Both the position numbers and the translations under genes were made by a program. Below the pieces are notes generated by a model that searched no databases, had not been told where the DNA came from, and saw nothing but the letters and a program-made list of their open reading frames with translations. From Paenibacillus pasadenensis (GTDB lineage: Bacteria > Bacillota > Bacilli > Paenibacillales > Paenibacillaceae), in the NCBI RefSeq assembly GCF_023715725.1, contig NZ_JAMBOT010000009.1, positions 84,747 through 148,746 on the forward strand: DNA of 64,000 nucleotides, read 5' to 3'. Shown in pieces: positions 7,835-16,242 of this stretch (position 1 is its first letter; each line of letters opens with the position of its first letter).

Positions 7835-10216
7835 CTGCGCCAGCATATTAAGCCAATTGGGTTCACCCTATGTATTTCACTCTTGGTTTTTTATCTAATT
7901 CAGACGATAGCTTTTTATCCTTTAACTGGAGCAGAGCTTAGACCGATTAAAGGAAGCCAATATGAGGTGTTCCATATAACGCCTGGTTATTGGGCAGAAG
8001 GAATTCTTCAACTTGGAGATCGAATAACAGAAGTTGATGGTGAAACCCCTAAGAATTCATACCCGCTGCGAACGTTTGGTTATTTAGAGATGGCTTCCTC
8101 TGTTAAAGTCATACGGAACAGCGCGGACGGCTTACAGGAGCTGTCTTTTTCCATACCTAAGCATTTAACTCGTAATGAGGTTGTATTCAGATTGACTCTG
8201 CCAGGTTTGGCTATGTTAACGTTTGCTACTTTTGCCGCTTTTGTGTACCGCCGCAAAAAAGATGACCCAGCAGCTTTTTACCTAATTTTGTTCTTTTTAA
8301 GCATTGGAATAGCATATTTAAGCTCTTTCTCATCGGCTAGAGGAGATGCTATTGGGAGAGGGATATTAACGCTTGCCTTCGCAGCAGTGCCAATGATGTT
8401 TTTATTATTTTTGAATCGATATTTAGAGCGTTATGGTAAAAGATTTTCCTCACCATGGGTAATGGCCTCTATGTGGGGCGGTTTCATATTAATGCTCCTC
8501 GTACAAGCAGCTGACTATTTAGGGTTTAGAGAATACAACTGGTTATTAATGGCGTATTTTGCGATTGGAAACATTTATATCCTTTGCAGGCTTATTCATG
8601 AATATGTACTACATCGTCAGGATGATTTAAAGTCACTTTTTAAACTGACACTCCTCGGCCATTTGGTCGGGTTTTTGCCGTTTTTATTGCTCTTTGGTTT
8701 GCCTAGTTTGTTTGCGATCCCGCTTATTCCACCGGAATTTACAGCGGTTTTTCTCCTGGGTCTCCCAATGGTGTATCTCTATATGTTTACGACGCAGCGG
8801 TTATTCGACATTGATTTCTTTTTAAGCCGCTTCTCTTATTACACCATGATTGCGTTTGTCCCGACAGTGCTTATAACAGCTTTGGCTGTGCTCATATTAA
8901 GCCAGAATCAGCTTAAATGGGTTAACTGGGTTCAAATATTCCTTGTCGTTTACTTAATGATTATTGTGTTTCTATTCAGCAAGGAATTTCTGGATTATCG
9001 GCTGCGCCCAAAATGGAGCAAGGACCTCAATAATTTTCAAGGCAGTCTGGACCGGTTCTCGGCTCGTATTTCGCGTGTCATGAAACAAGCAGACCTGGAA
9101 CGGGTGCTTGAGCAGGAAATAAGGTCAATTCTTCCCGTTAAGGAAGTGTTCTTTTTCCGTTATGACACGGACCGTACAAAAGATATGAAGGCTTTACCTG
9201 AGCAGGAGAGCGCGACTTACATACCGAGCTCCGATGATGAGCCGATTTCCGACCGAGTGAATCGCGAGCTGACCGAGAGCGGCCGTAAATTCGCTGTGGG
9301 CACTGCCGTCGTTCTTTCCAAGGGACTGGCTGTTGTTATCGGACAAAAAAGATCAGGCTACCACATTTTATGGGTCGGGGATAAAACGAACCGCACCAAA
9401 TTCAATCTGGATGAACTGAGCTGGCTTAAAACATTGGCCAACTACAGCGCCATCGTATATGAAAATCTATATCTGATTGAAAATTTAATCGACGATCTGG
9501 AGACGGAAATGTCGAAGCGACAGGGCACGCCTGCGTGGGTGCTGCGCATGATTTTTCAATTGGCGGAGATTGAACGGCGCAAGCTGGCATCGGATCTGCA
9601 TGATTCCGCTTTGCAAGACCAGCTCATCTGGTACCGCAGACTGGAAGCTGCCATGCTGGACCATGAGCTATCGCCGGAGCTGCAGAATGATTTAACGGAT
9701 ATTCGGGAGGGCCTGCTTGACGTCATTCACCAGATTCGTGAAACATGCAATGAGCTCAGGCCGCCTCTGCTTAAGGAAATGGGAATTGTGGAATCGCTCC
9801 GCAGTCTGTTTGAGCGTCAGCAGATTCGTGCTAATTACTCCATTGAATTTGAAGCCGGGCAGCTGCCCGACGCTTTAAGCGACGACATTACTCTGACACT
9901 CTTCCGCATTGTGCAGGAGCTGCTGATGAACGCCAGCAAACATGCGCAGGCATCGCGGATCTGGATCGAGCTCAGTCAGAAGGACGGCATTCGTCTGCGC
10001 TACAAGGACGATGGAATCGGGCTGGCTCAGGAAAGCTTGGATGATTCCTACCAGCATATGGGTTTATCGGGCATGAAGGAGAGAGTGAAAAGTCTTTCCG
10101 GCAAAATCCGCTTCTTTACGGAGCCGGGCAAAGGACTTGAAGTCGATATTTGGCTGCCAGAGGAGACGGCGGCTTATGAAGGAGAAGATAGGCATGATTC
10201 GAATCTTGCTGGTTGA
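7835..10216 (+). CDS. comP: ComP-like membrane sensor histidine kinase
   Basis: About 793 residues. One N-terminal helix is followed by a PDZ-like extracytoplasmic region (about residues 30-110), then a block of some eight membrane helices to about residue 390. A cytoplasmic linker leads to a HisKA_3 domain with RRKLASDLHDSALQDQ (phospho-His near 589) and an HATPase domain (ELLMNASKHAQ, KDDGIGL). This is the NarL/LuxR-type kinase layout of B. subtilis ComP. No ATG, GTG or TTG fits the ribosome site; a CTG at 7835 lies 7-8 nt after GGGGTG and yields RQHIKPIGF before the first helix, while the first usual start, TTG 7883, would cut that helix. The sensor half is AT-richer than the kinase half. 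Confidence 0.88.
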   Translation: MRQHIKPIGFTLCISLLVFYLIQTIAFYPLTGAELRPIKGSQYEVFHITPGYWAEGILQLGDRITEVDGETPKNSYPLRTFGYLEMASSVKVIRNSADGLQELSFSIPKHLTRNEVVFRLTLPGLAMLTFATFAAFVYRRKKDDPAAFYLILFFLSIGIAYLSSFSSARGDAIGRGILTLAFAAVPMMFLLFLNRYLERYGKRFSSPWVMASMWGGFILMLLVQAADYLGFREYNWLLMAYFAIGNIYILCRLIHEYVLHRQDDLKSLFKLTLLGHLVGFLPFLLLFGLPSLFAIPLIPPEFTAVFLLGLPMVYLYMFTTQRLFDIDFFLSRFSYYTMIAFVPTVLITALAVLILSQNQLKWVNWVQIFLVVYLMIIVFLFSKEFLDYRLRPKWSKDLNNFQGSLDRFSARISRVMKQADLERVLEQEIRSILPVKEVFFFRYDTDRTKDMKALPEQESATYIPSSDDEPISDRVNRELTESGRKFAVGTAVVLSKGLAVVIGQKRSGYHILWVGDKTNRTKFNLDELSWLKTLANYSAIVYENLYLIENLIDDLETEMSKRQGTPAWVLRMIFQLAEIERRKLASDLHDSALQDQLIWYRRLEAAMLDHELSPELQNDLTDIREGLLDVIHQIRETCNELRPPLLKEMGIVESLRSLFERQQIRANYSIEFEAGQLPDALSDDITLTLFRIVQELLMNASKHAQASRIWIELSQKDGIRLRYKDDGIGLAQESLDDSYQHMGLSGMKERVKSLSGKIRFFTEPGKGLEVDIWLPEETAAYEGEDRHDSNLAG

Positions 10217-10853
10217 CGACCATCCGTCAGTTGGTGAAGGCACCAAAACGATGATTGAGCAGGACCCGGAAATGAATGTCACGGTGCTGCAATCCTCGAT
10301 GGAGGCACTGGAGCTGGTCAAGGCGGAATCATTCGACGTCATGCTGTTTGATCTCAATATGCCTGTAATCAGCGGTTTGGAGCTTACGAAGCGGCTGATG
10401 GCGGTTAATCCCGATTATCGGATTCTCATTTACACAGGGTATGAGATCAGCCCGAACTTCAATTTGCTGATCGAGTCAGGCGTAAGCGGATTTGTCAGCA
10501 AAACCGCGTCCCGGGAGCAGCTGCTTACTTCCATTCGCTGTGTTTTGCGGGACGAGGCTGTCGTTCCTGTGACGCTGCTTCGCCAGCTTCGCCGCCGCGA
10601 AATCCGGCTTCAGCAGGAGCGTGAGGAGAAAGCGCTGGAGGAAGTAAGCATTAATGAGCGGGAGCAGGAAATACTTCAAGAGGTCGCCAGCGGCAGCAGC
10701 AATAAGGATATTGCCGGAAGGCTGTTGATGAGCCAAAGGACCGTGGAGTATAACTTGACCCGCATATTCGAGAAGCTGGGCGTTCGATCCCGATCGGAGG
10801 CAATTGTTGAGGCGAAGCGGCTCGGAATCCTCTCGGCAAGCCAGTTCAGATAA
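10194..10853 (+). CDS. comA: ComA-like response regulator (NarL/LuxR type)
   Basis: 219 residues. The receiver domain has DDHP at 8-11 and the phospho-acceptor Asp53 in LFDLNMP; a LuxR-type helix-turn-helix occupies about 155-210 (EREQEILQEVASGSSNKDIAGRL...). Stretches such as EGTKT, IYTGYE and SKT match B. subtilis ComA closely, supporting orthology. The ATG at 10194 follows AAGGAG and lies within the 3' end of comP, so the two are translationally coupled. Expected role: activation by ComP, then binding of TTGCGG/CCGCAA sites; two candidate clusters lie within 6 kb. Confidence 0.9.
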   Translation: MIRILLVDDHPSVGEGTKTMIEQDPEMNVTVLQSSMEALELVKAESFDVMLFDLNMPVISGLELTKRLMAVNPDYRILIYTGYEISPNFNLLIESGVSGFVSKTASREQLLTSIRCVLRDEAVVPVTLLRQLRRREIRLQQEREEKALEEVSINEREQEILQEVASGSSNKDIAGRLLMSQRTVEYNLTRIFEKLGVRSRSEAIVEAKRLGILSASQFR

Positions 10854-10875
10854 ATTTGTTATTGTGTTAGGTTCA

Positions 10876-11053
10876 TCCTTTGCATTTTGCATGCCGTAAT
10901 GATACAATATTGGAATCGTATAGGAGGCGAAGTTTCGCCGAGAGGAAGGGCCCACGATACTGCTCTTGTTCTAGGGTGGCGCTTCTTTTCGCTAGCTGCA
11001 TTGCCCTGCCACTTCCGAGCAGGGCTTTTTTCACTTTGAACAGGAGGCGAAGT
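10876..11053 (+). promoter_or_regulatory. Promoter and structured leader of ydjO
   Basis: A likely promoter (TTGCAT near 10878, TACAAT near 10904) starts a leader of about 140 nt. The leader contains the 12-mer AGGAGGCGAAGT twice, first at 10923 with no following start codon and again at 11042 as the true ribosome site of ydjO. Between them is a hairpin with a U tract at 11003-11031. The arrangement suggests attenuation or a cold-responsive leader, which is inferred from layout only. Confidence 0.5.
11003..11031 (+). terminator. Intrinsic terminator/attenuator inside the ydjO leader
   Basis: GCCCTGC (11003-11009) pairs with GCAGGGC (11019-11025) and is followed by TTTTTTC. It lies 27 bp before the ydjO start codon. 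It could end comA transcription or attenuate ydjO. Confidence 0.75.
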
Positions 11054-11057
11054 AACG

Positions 11058-11294
11058 ATGTATTATTCCCGCAAGAAACCTCAGGCGGAGTTGCCTACCG
11101 AAATGACCGATATTTGGTCTTGCGTGAACGAGGACTGCAATGGATGGATGCGCAAAAATTTCGCCCTGGATAAAGAGCCGGTCTGCTTCCTTTGTCAGTC
11201 TCCGATGAAGCATGATACCCGTGAGCTTCCTATGCTGAATGAATCTGGCTCAGCGGTTCAGGTCGTAAACAAGCCGGAATCTAAAGACGAGTAA
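11058..11294 (+). CDS. ydjO: Cold-inducible YdjO-family protein
   Basis: 78 residues with a zinc-ribbon-like pattern C-x4-CNGWMRKNFA...CFLC, the signature of the YdjO family of small cold-induced Bacillales proteins of unknown molecular function. The ATG at 11058 follows AGGAGG. The C-terminal 25 residues look unstructured. It is monocistronic, with a terminator in its leader and another after the stop codon. Confidence 0.85.
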   Translation: MYYSRKKPQAELPTEMTDIWSCVNEDCNGWMRKNFALDKEPVCFLCQSPMKHDTRELPMLNESGSAVQVVNKPESKDE

Positions 11295-11338
11295 CGGGTT
11301 GCCGGTTATTTCGTACCATTAGATTGTTGGATAGAATT

Positions 11339-11371
11339 TGGTCAGCCGAATTTCGGCTGGCCCTTTTTTTA
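11339..11371 (+). terminator. Intrinsic terminator after ydjO
   Basis: CAGCCGA/TCGGCTG stem extended by GG/CC, followed by a run of T residues. Confidence 0.85.
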
Positions 11372-11458
11372 TTCTATGCATGCGTTCACAAGTGAGGACG
11401 GTCACATTAAGTCTCGGATGCCGGCGGTACAATGGAGGGGCAGAAGGGAGTGTTCGAG

Positions 11459-12250
11459 ATGTACGAGGAACAGGTGGAGAAGCTTGCGCAGCTGGCAGCT
11501 GACAAAAGGAACAAGCTGGAGAAGGAGCCGCTGCGATATATGGTGCACTGTATGCTGGCAGGTGCTTACGTTGGCTTAGCCATTGTACTGATTTTTTCCA
11601 TTGGAGCGCCTTTGCTTGCCGTTCATTCTCCTGTTACATCGCTTGTTATGGGCGCTTTTTTTGGTATTGCCCTTACCTTGGTTGTCTTTGCCGGCGCTGA
11701 GCTGTTCACGGGTAATAATATGTATTTCACGATCGGGCGTCTGGCAGGTGCAACAAGCTGGAGCGACGCCGTTCGCAACTGGGCAGCGGTGTTCATCGGA
11801 AACCTGCTTGGGGCGCTGCTCCTGGCGGGACTTGTCGTGGCCTCGGGCATTTTTCATGGAATTGGTCCCGATCATATCATCATGACGATTGCCGCCAAAA
11901 AAATGCATTTAGGCTACGGGGAGCTGTTCGTTCGCGGCATTCTCTGCAATTGGCTCGTTTGTCTAGCGCTCTGGAGCAGCTTGCGGACAAGATCCGAGCC
12001 GGCTAAGCTGATTTTGATTTGGTGGATGCTGCTCGCCTTTATCGCGAGCGGATATGAACATAGCGTTGCTAATATGACCTTGCTCAGCCTGTCGCTGCTG
12101 CTGTCGCATCCGGATACCATAACGCTGACTGGCTGGTTCCACAACATGATTCCGGTAACGCTTGGTAATATCGTTGGCGGCGCTTTATTTGTTGGAGCCG
12201 CTTATTGGTTTATTAGTCCGGTGCGACATGAAAAACTGGAAATGAAATGA
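11459..12250 (+). CDS. Formate/nitrite (FNT) family channel
   Basis: About 263 residues with six to seven hydrophobic helices. FNT landmarks include FAGAELFTGNNM in helix 2, the internal duplication typical of the fold, and FIASGYEHSVANM near the C-terminus, the second family signature. FNT proteins are pentameric channels for formate, nitrite or hydrosulfide; the substrate is not decided by the sequence. The ATG at 11459 is preferred because GGGAG lies about 9 nt upstream; the ATG at 11432 lacks such a site. No nitrite reductase or formate enzyme is adjacent. Confidence 0.88.
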   Translation: MYEEQVEKLAQLAADKRNKLEKEPLRYMVHCMLAGAYVGLAIVLIFSIGAPLLAVHSPVTSLVMGAFFGIALTLVVFAGAELFTGNNMYFTIGRLAGATSWSDAVRNWAAVFIGNLLGALLLAGLVVASGIFHGIGPDHIIMTIAAKKMHLGYGELFVRGILCNWLVCLALWSSLRTRSEPAKLILIWWMLLAFIASGYEHSVANMTLLSLSLLLSHPDTITLTGWFHNMIPVTLGNIVGGALFVGAAYWFISPVRHEKLEMK

Positions 12251-12262
12251 ATATTATCCTGC

Positions 12263-12288
12263 AAGTCCGCCAGTTGGCGGGCTTTTTT
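12263..12288 (+). terminator. Intrinsic terminator after the FNT gene
   Basis: GTCCGCCA/TGGCGGGC hairpin followed by TTTTTT. Confidence 0.85.
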
Positions 12289-12403
12289 GTGATTACTTAC
12301 CTGACATCGGAAAATTCAGTCCCTTTTTTATTTAAAGATAAAGGAATTTGACTCTCCGTATCGAATTATTAAGCAGTAAAGAAACGCAAAAGGGTGAGGT
12401 CGG

Positions 12404-13024
12404 ATGAAAAGCATAGGAATAGTTCGTATGGTTGATGAACTTGGACGAATTGTTTTGCCTATTGAGCTTCGTCGGGTGCTGGAACTGAATGTAGGCGACC
12501 CGGTGGAGTTTTTTGTCGATGAATCATCAAAACGTTTGGTGCTCCGCAAATACCGTTCTCAGGAATGTTTGTTCTGCCATAACACGGAAGCGCTTGCTTA
12601 TTTCAGAAACCGGTTTGTTTGCGCCAGCTGTTTAGAAGAAATGCCGCCGCAACTCGCTGAAGGCGCACAGAACGGACCGGGAATTAAGGCGGAACAGGCT
12701 CTTGAACGGGAACGTCATGTGGCCGGAGTGACCGGATCTGCAAGAAAAATAGCTGCTCAAGCACTGCAGCAGACGGCTGCATCAGCAGCAATGCAACCGG
12801 CGGCATTTGGTGCTCAGGGGCTAACAGATGGGCGGACAACAAATGAGGCAGCAAGGATGCCGGCTCCATCAGGCAACCGGAATCATTACAGCAAAGGGGA
12901 GCAGACGGCGCGGCGGCTGGCGGAAGTGATGCAAACTCATCCAAACGCGTCGCAGGGCGAGTGGGCCAGACTGCTTGGAATTTCGCAAGGCAGAGTGAGC
13001 CAGCTCATCCGTTCGCTCAAGTAA
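12404..13024 (+). CDS. AbrB-type regulator with zinc-ribbon-like segment and added C-terminal helix-turn-helix
   Basis: 206 residues. Residues 1-47 form a SpoVT/AbrB swapped-hairpin DNA-binding domain (GIVRMVDELGRIVLPIELRR). Residues 51-77 hold two CxxC pairs (CLFC and CASC), common in Firmicute relatives. An Ala/Gln-rich linker (about 85-155) leads to a second DNA-binding-like motif at 160-206 (QGEWARLLGISQGRVSQLIRSLK). The first two parts are usual; the linker plus terminal HTH is an extension. The ATG is preceded by AGGGTGAGG. AbrB relatives control transition-phase genes; the target here is unknown. Confidence 0.82.
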   Translation: MKSIGIVRMVDELGRIVLPIELRRVLELNVGDPVEFFVDESSKRLVLRKYRSQECLFCHNTEALAYFRNRFVCASCLEEMPPQLAEGAQNGPGIKAEQALERERHVAGVTGSARKIAAQALQQTAASAAMQPAAFGAQGLTDGRTTNEAARMPAPSGNRNHYSKGEQTARRLAEVMQTHPNASQGEWARLLGISQGRVSQLIRSLK

Positions 13025-13072
13025 CATTGTACATAATGACGGACCCGCAACAAGTTATGCCTTAGAGGAAGA

Positions 13073-13134
13073 ACAAAGGAAGCCGAACTAATGCTGAGAG
13101 ACATGCAGCATTTTCAAAGGTTTCCTTTTTGTTT
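13073..13134 (+). terminator. Intrinsic terminator after the AbrB-type gene
   Basis: Outer AAAGGAA/TTTCCTTT and inner AATGCTG/CAGCATT stems followed by TTTTTGTTTT. Confidence 0.75.
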
Positions 13135-13199
13135 TGAGTTCGAATCGGAAAAGGGCATAATACGAAGTAGAATAAGTAGCCGAAGGGAAGTGAGGCAAC

Positions 13200-13829
13200 T
13201 TGCAACGGTCTATGGCGGCGTTCTCCATGGGATGTTTCTGGTCGCCGGAAGCGCTGTTTGGGGCTCAGGAAGGCGTCATTCAGACGGAAACAGGATATGC
13301 CGGAGGAACGTTGAAGGGGCCGACGTATTCAAACATGGGAGATCACTCCGAAACCGTGCTGGTGTTTTACGATGGATCCGTGCTGCCTTACGAAAAGCTG
13401 CTGGATTTGTTCGAGAAGCATCATAATCCTGCGAATACAAACGATTATAAAGGCAGGCAATATCAATCCATCCTGTACTGGAGCAAGCCGGAGCAGCGGG
13501 AGGCGATTCGCCTGTGGGTGGAGCGCAGAGATACAGAGGGTTTGCCGGAGCGGGCTTCCGAAATTCGGGAGCTGACAAAGGTTTACCCGGCAGAGGAGCG
13601 GCATCAGAAGTATTATTTGAAGCGATATCCCGATGCGCTCACAAAGCTGCTAGAGCTGTACGGCTCCATCCATGCTGTTCAATCGTCTACTCTAGCCGCC
13701 AGATTAAATGGGCTGGCCAAAGGTTTCACCAATCGTTCCCGGTTGCTGGAAGAGATGGCAGGCTGGGATTGGGAGGCGCCGGAGCGGCTGAGAGAGCAGG
13801 TTGAAGCAGTCAAACGGATTCGCTGGTAG
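13200..13829 (+). CDS. msrA: Peptide-methionine (S)-S-oxide reductase family protein (MsrA-like)
   Basis: About 209 residues. The catalytic GCFW motif is at residues 11-14, with NDYKGRQYQSIL and EERHQKYYLKR in the positions of the conserved MsrA substrate-site segments. MsrA reduces methionine-S-sulfoxide in proteins. The only cysteine is the catalytic one, so regeneration would need an external reductant rather than a resolving cysteine. The C-terminal 65 residues are longer than in typical MsrA. The TTG start at 13200 follows GTGAGG, and a -10-like CATAAT lies near 13156. Monocistronic. Confidence 0.82.
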   Translation: MQRSMAAFSMGCFWSPEALFGAQEGVIQTETGYAGGTLKGPTYSNMGDHSETVLVFYDGSVLPYEKLLDLFEKHHNPANTNDYKGRQYQSILYWSKPEQREAIRLWVERRDTEGLPERASEIRELTKVYPAEERHQKYYLKRYPDALTKLLELYGSIHAVQSSTLAARLNGLAKGFTNRSRLLEEMAGWDWEAPERLREQVEAVKRIRW

Positions 13830-13945
13830 GCCTTTTTGAACGAGGGTTGTCACAAGATTCAAGGTGTTGTCACACATGAGACAGCGGAGCTTCTCTATAA
13901 TGAAGGCATAAGCCCGCATACGATGCGGTAAGGAGGTTTATTGCT

Positions 13946-14512
13946 CTGAGCCAGACTCCCGATTCATTAAAACCGACGACAAGCCGCAATTTTACGGCAT
14001 GGATTATCGGCATTTCCTTGGTTGCCAACTTTGTTATTCTGCTCCTGTTTTTTGGGCCTGTAGGTTATAAAGGCAGTTTAACCTGGGACATTACCGTCCT
14101 TCCAAGAATCAACGCGATTTTGAACAGCTTCACGTTTATCTTTTTGGTGGCGGCTCTTGTGGCGATTATCCGCAAAAACATCAAGCTGCATAAAGGCTTT
14201 ATTCTTGCGGCCTTTTCTTCCACGACGCTGTTTCTGGTCACCTATTTGACGTTTCACTATCTGTCCCCGGAAACGGCCAAGTTCGGCGGCGAGGGCATCG
14301 TGCGTCCCATTTACTTCACCATTCTGATTTCGCACAGCTTCCTGGCTGCAGTCATTGTGCCGCTGGCTTTATTCGCGCTTGTATGGGGCTGGACGATGCA
14401 GGTGCAGAAGCATAAACGCATTGTTCGCTGGACGATGCCAATCTGGCTGTACGTCAGCTTCACCGGAGTGGTTGTATATTTGTTTATGGCTCCTTATTAT
14501 GTGAACGGCTGA
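13946..14512 (+). CDS. DUF420 / CtaM-like four-helix membrane protein
   Basis: Four or five hydrophobic helices with family-typical residues: PRINAILN, KLHKGFILAAF, TFHYLSPETAKFGG, PIYFTILISHSFLA and HKRIVRWTMPIWLYVSFTGVVVYL. DUF420 proteins (YozB/CtaM in Firmicutes) are linked to assembly of haem-copper oxidases. AGGAGG at 13931-13936 is 9 nt before an in-frame CTG at 13946, giving a polar N-terminus of about 24 residues before the first helix. The nearest conventional start, TTG 14018, would fall inside the first helix, so CTG initiation is inferred. Confidence 0.82.
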   Translation: MSQTPDSLKPTTSRNFTAWIIGISLVANFVILLLFFGPVGYKGSLTWDITVLPRINAILNSFTFIFLVAALVAIIRKNIKLHKGFILAAFSSTTLFLVTYLTFHYLSPETAKFGGEGIVRPIYFTILISHSFLAAVIVPLALFALVWGWTMQVQKHKRIVRWTMPIWLYVSFTGVVVYLFMAPYYVNG

Positions 14513-14552
14513 GTCTCAATAGGGGACTTAACGTCAAATTTATCGTAAAAAT

Positions 14553-14598
14553 TTAACCCAGCCGCATTCCCTTTGAAGAGGGGAGGCGGTTTTTTTGT
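14553..14598 (+). terminator. Intrinsic terminator after the DUF420 gene
   Basis: Imperfect hairpin (CCGCATTCCC with GGGGAGGCGG) followed by TTTTTTT. Confidence 0.7.
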
Positions 14599-14719
14599 CT
14601 GGAGTTAAAAAATTCTCCCGGATACGAGTCAGAAACATATGCGAAATTCTGTGGATAAAACCTTCGTTTATATTTACTACATCATCAATGACTTACACCG
14701 AAACCGGAGGAAAAAAGAA

Positions 14720-15988
14720 ATGATGCCACAACAACAGACACGCCGTTTTATTATGGTCGCCCTTAGCGCAGCAGCATTGGTGTCCTCTGCCGCCTATGGA
14801 TACGCAAAAGCTCCTGAAACGAAAACAGTTGGCAAACAAGCATCCGTTAAGGATAATAAACCGAGTTCTTCTGCTTTGAAGGAAATCAAAACGCTGGAGT
14901 TGGACATGGGATGGAGCGGCTTGGGCTGGCAAGCTGAAAATAAACTGTTTCTGACAAAAGCCTCCTGGAAAAAGCATGACCAGCTGCCTAAAAAATTTAA
15001 CGACTTGTTTACGCTGAATATCAGCAATCCTACCTCTACAGCTCCTGAAAAATGGGCGAAGGCAATCGCAGCGGGCAAAGAGGAAATCAGCCAAGCAACA
15101 CTTTCTCCTGACAAAAAACATCTTTTTTATGTAGAAAGAAGCACATACGAATCCCAATATGGCACCGCTAAAATCATAAATTTGCAGACAGGTAAAGTCC
15201 TAGTTGTTGTGTCTAACTATGTTATAGAAGGCGAAGGGCTATGGCTGAATAACGATTCAATTGTTTTTATTGGCGGCGGGTCCATTAGTGAGCCTGGGGC
15301 AAAACCGACAAGCAGAGTTATTTATCGATATGACATGTCGTACGGTAAAGAAATTTTCGTATTGGCGAAGGCGGATAGGATCAGCAATCTGGAGAAGTCC
15401 GGTGATAAGCTGTATTACCAAGTTTCAAAAAAACCGGTTAATAACAAGATGAAAGCTGATTTCGAACAAATCTGGGACAGTCAGATGAAGTCTTATGACC
15501 TAAATACCAAAAAAGAAAACGTTATTACGGTTAAAGGTATTACCCGAAAAATGGAGCAAATGATTCCGTCGCCAGACGGGAGTCGATTCCTCATCGTGAC
15601 GAATAACTCTGCTCTTGTCGCAACAGGAAAAGATAGCTTAAACAAATATGTAATTAGAAACGACTACCAGCTTTATTTGACGGAAGCAAAAGGAGGAACG
15701 CCGAAAAAGGTTGCTGCTGGCGACCAATTCCTGGCGGCAAGCTGGAGTCCGGAAGGAAATACGATAGCTTATCATATGTCGGATTTCAAAAATCTTGAGA
15801 ATAATAAAATTCGACTTTTGGATGTTAAAACAGGCAAAACCCAATTAATCGGCTCCATCATCGACCGGGCTATGCAATTAAGCTGGAGCCCATCGGGAAC
15901 AAAACTGCTCATTACGAATGCAATTCCAATCCAAGTGCCTAACGGTACAGGCCAAGCCTATTATACTAGTATTGTCTCATTTAAATAG
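14720..15988 (+). CDS. Secreted TolB/WD40-like beta-propeller protein
   Basis: About 422 residues. A basic N-terminus and hydrophobic segment (residues 5-30, ending near AYGYAKA) form a signal peptide. The mature part contains repeated blade-like motifs such as SPDKKHLFYVE, SPDGSRFLIV, SPEGNTIAYH and SPSGTKLLIT, typical of TolB-type propellers. GGAGG lies 9 nt before the ATG at 14720. No enzymatic motif is seen. It resembles the lipoprotein at 19165 in motif order and ending (SWSPSGxKLLI), so the two are probably paralogues flanking a two-component system. Role unknown, perhaps extracytoplasmic sensing or scaffolding. Confidence 0.7.
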   Translation: MMPQQQTRRFIMVALSAAALVSSAAYGYAKAPETKTVGKQASVKDNKPSSSALKEIKTLELDMGWSGLGWQAENKLFLTKASWKKHDQLPKKFNDLFTLNISNPTSTAPEKWAKAIAAGKEEISQATLSPDKKHLFYVERSTYESQYGTAKIINLQTGKVLVVVSNYVIEGEGLWLNNDSIVFIGGGSISEPGAKPTSRVIYRYDMSYGKEIFVLAKADRISNLEKSGDKLYYQVSKKPVNNKMKADFEQIWDSQMKSYDLNTKKENVITVKGITRKMEQMIPSPDGSRFLIVTNNSALVATGKDSLNKYVIRNDYQLYLTEAKGGTPKKVAAGDQFLAASWSPEGNTIAYHMSDFKNLENNKIRLLDVKTGKTQLIGSIIDRAMQLSWSPSGTKLLITNAIPIQVPNGTGQAYYTSIVSFK

Positions 15989-15998
15989 ATTTTTACGA

Positions 15999-16037
15999 AG
16001 CCCCTGGCTTTCCGTCTCGCGGAAATCGGGGGTTTTG
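15999..16037 (+). terminator. Intrinsic terminator after the propeller gene
   Basis: CCCC...TTCCG pairs with CGGAA...GGGG, followed by TTTTG. Confidence 0.75.
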
Positions 16038-16242
16038 CTATGTGGCAGCAGGTATTGAGATTACGAGAGAAATGTTAGAAGTTTTATCTACGATAGATTT
16101 GGAAACAAGTCGGAAACACTTGAGATATGTTCTAGAGATAATTTCTTTATATACTTAGGTCGTCTCCAACGGTTTTACGGAGTTAAAGCTGCTTTAAAAC
16201 GATGGAGTTTGGGCGAGAATTGTCTATTTAATTAACCGCGCA

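Noticed and set aside
10880..11173. 97-residue open frame upstream of and overlapping ydjO
   Set aside because: It runs through the leader terminator and into ydjO in another frame, has no ribosome site, and its product is Arg/Ser/Cys-rich without a recognisable pattern.
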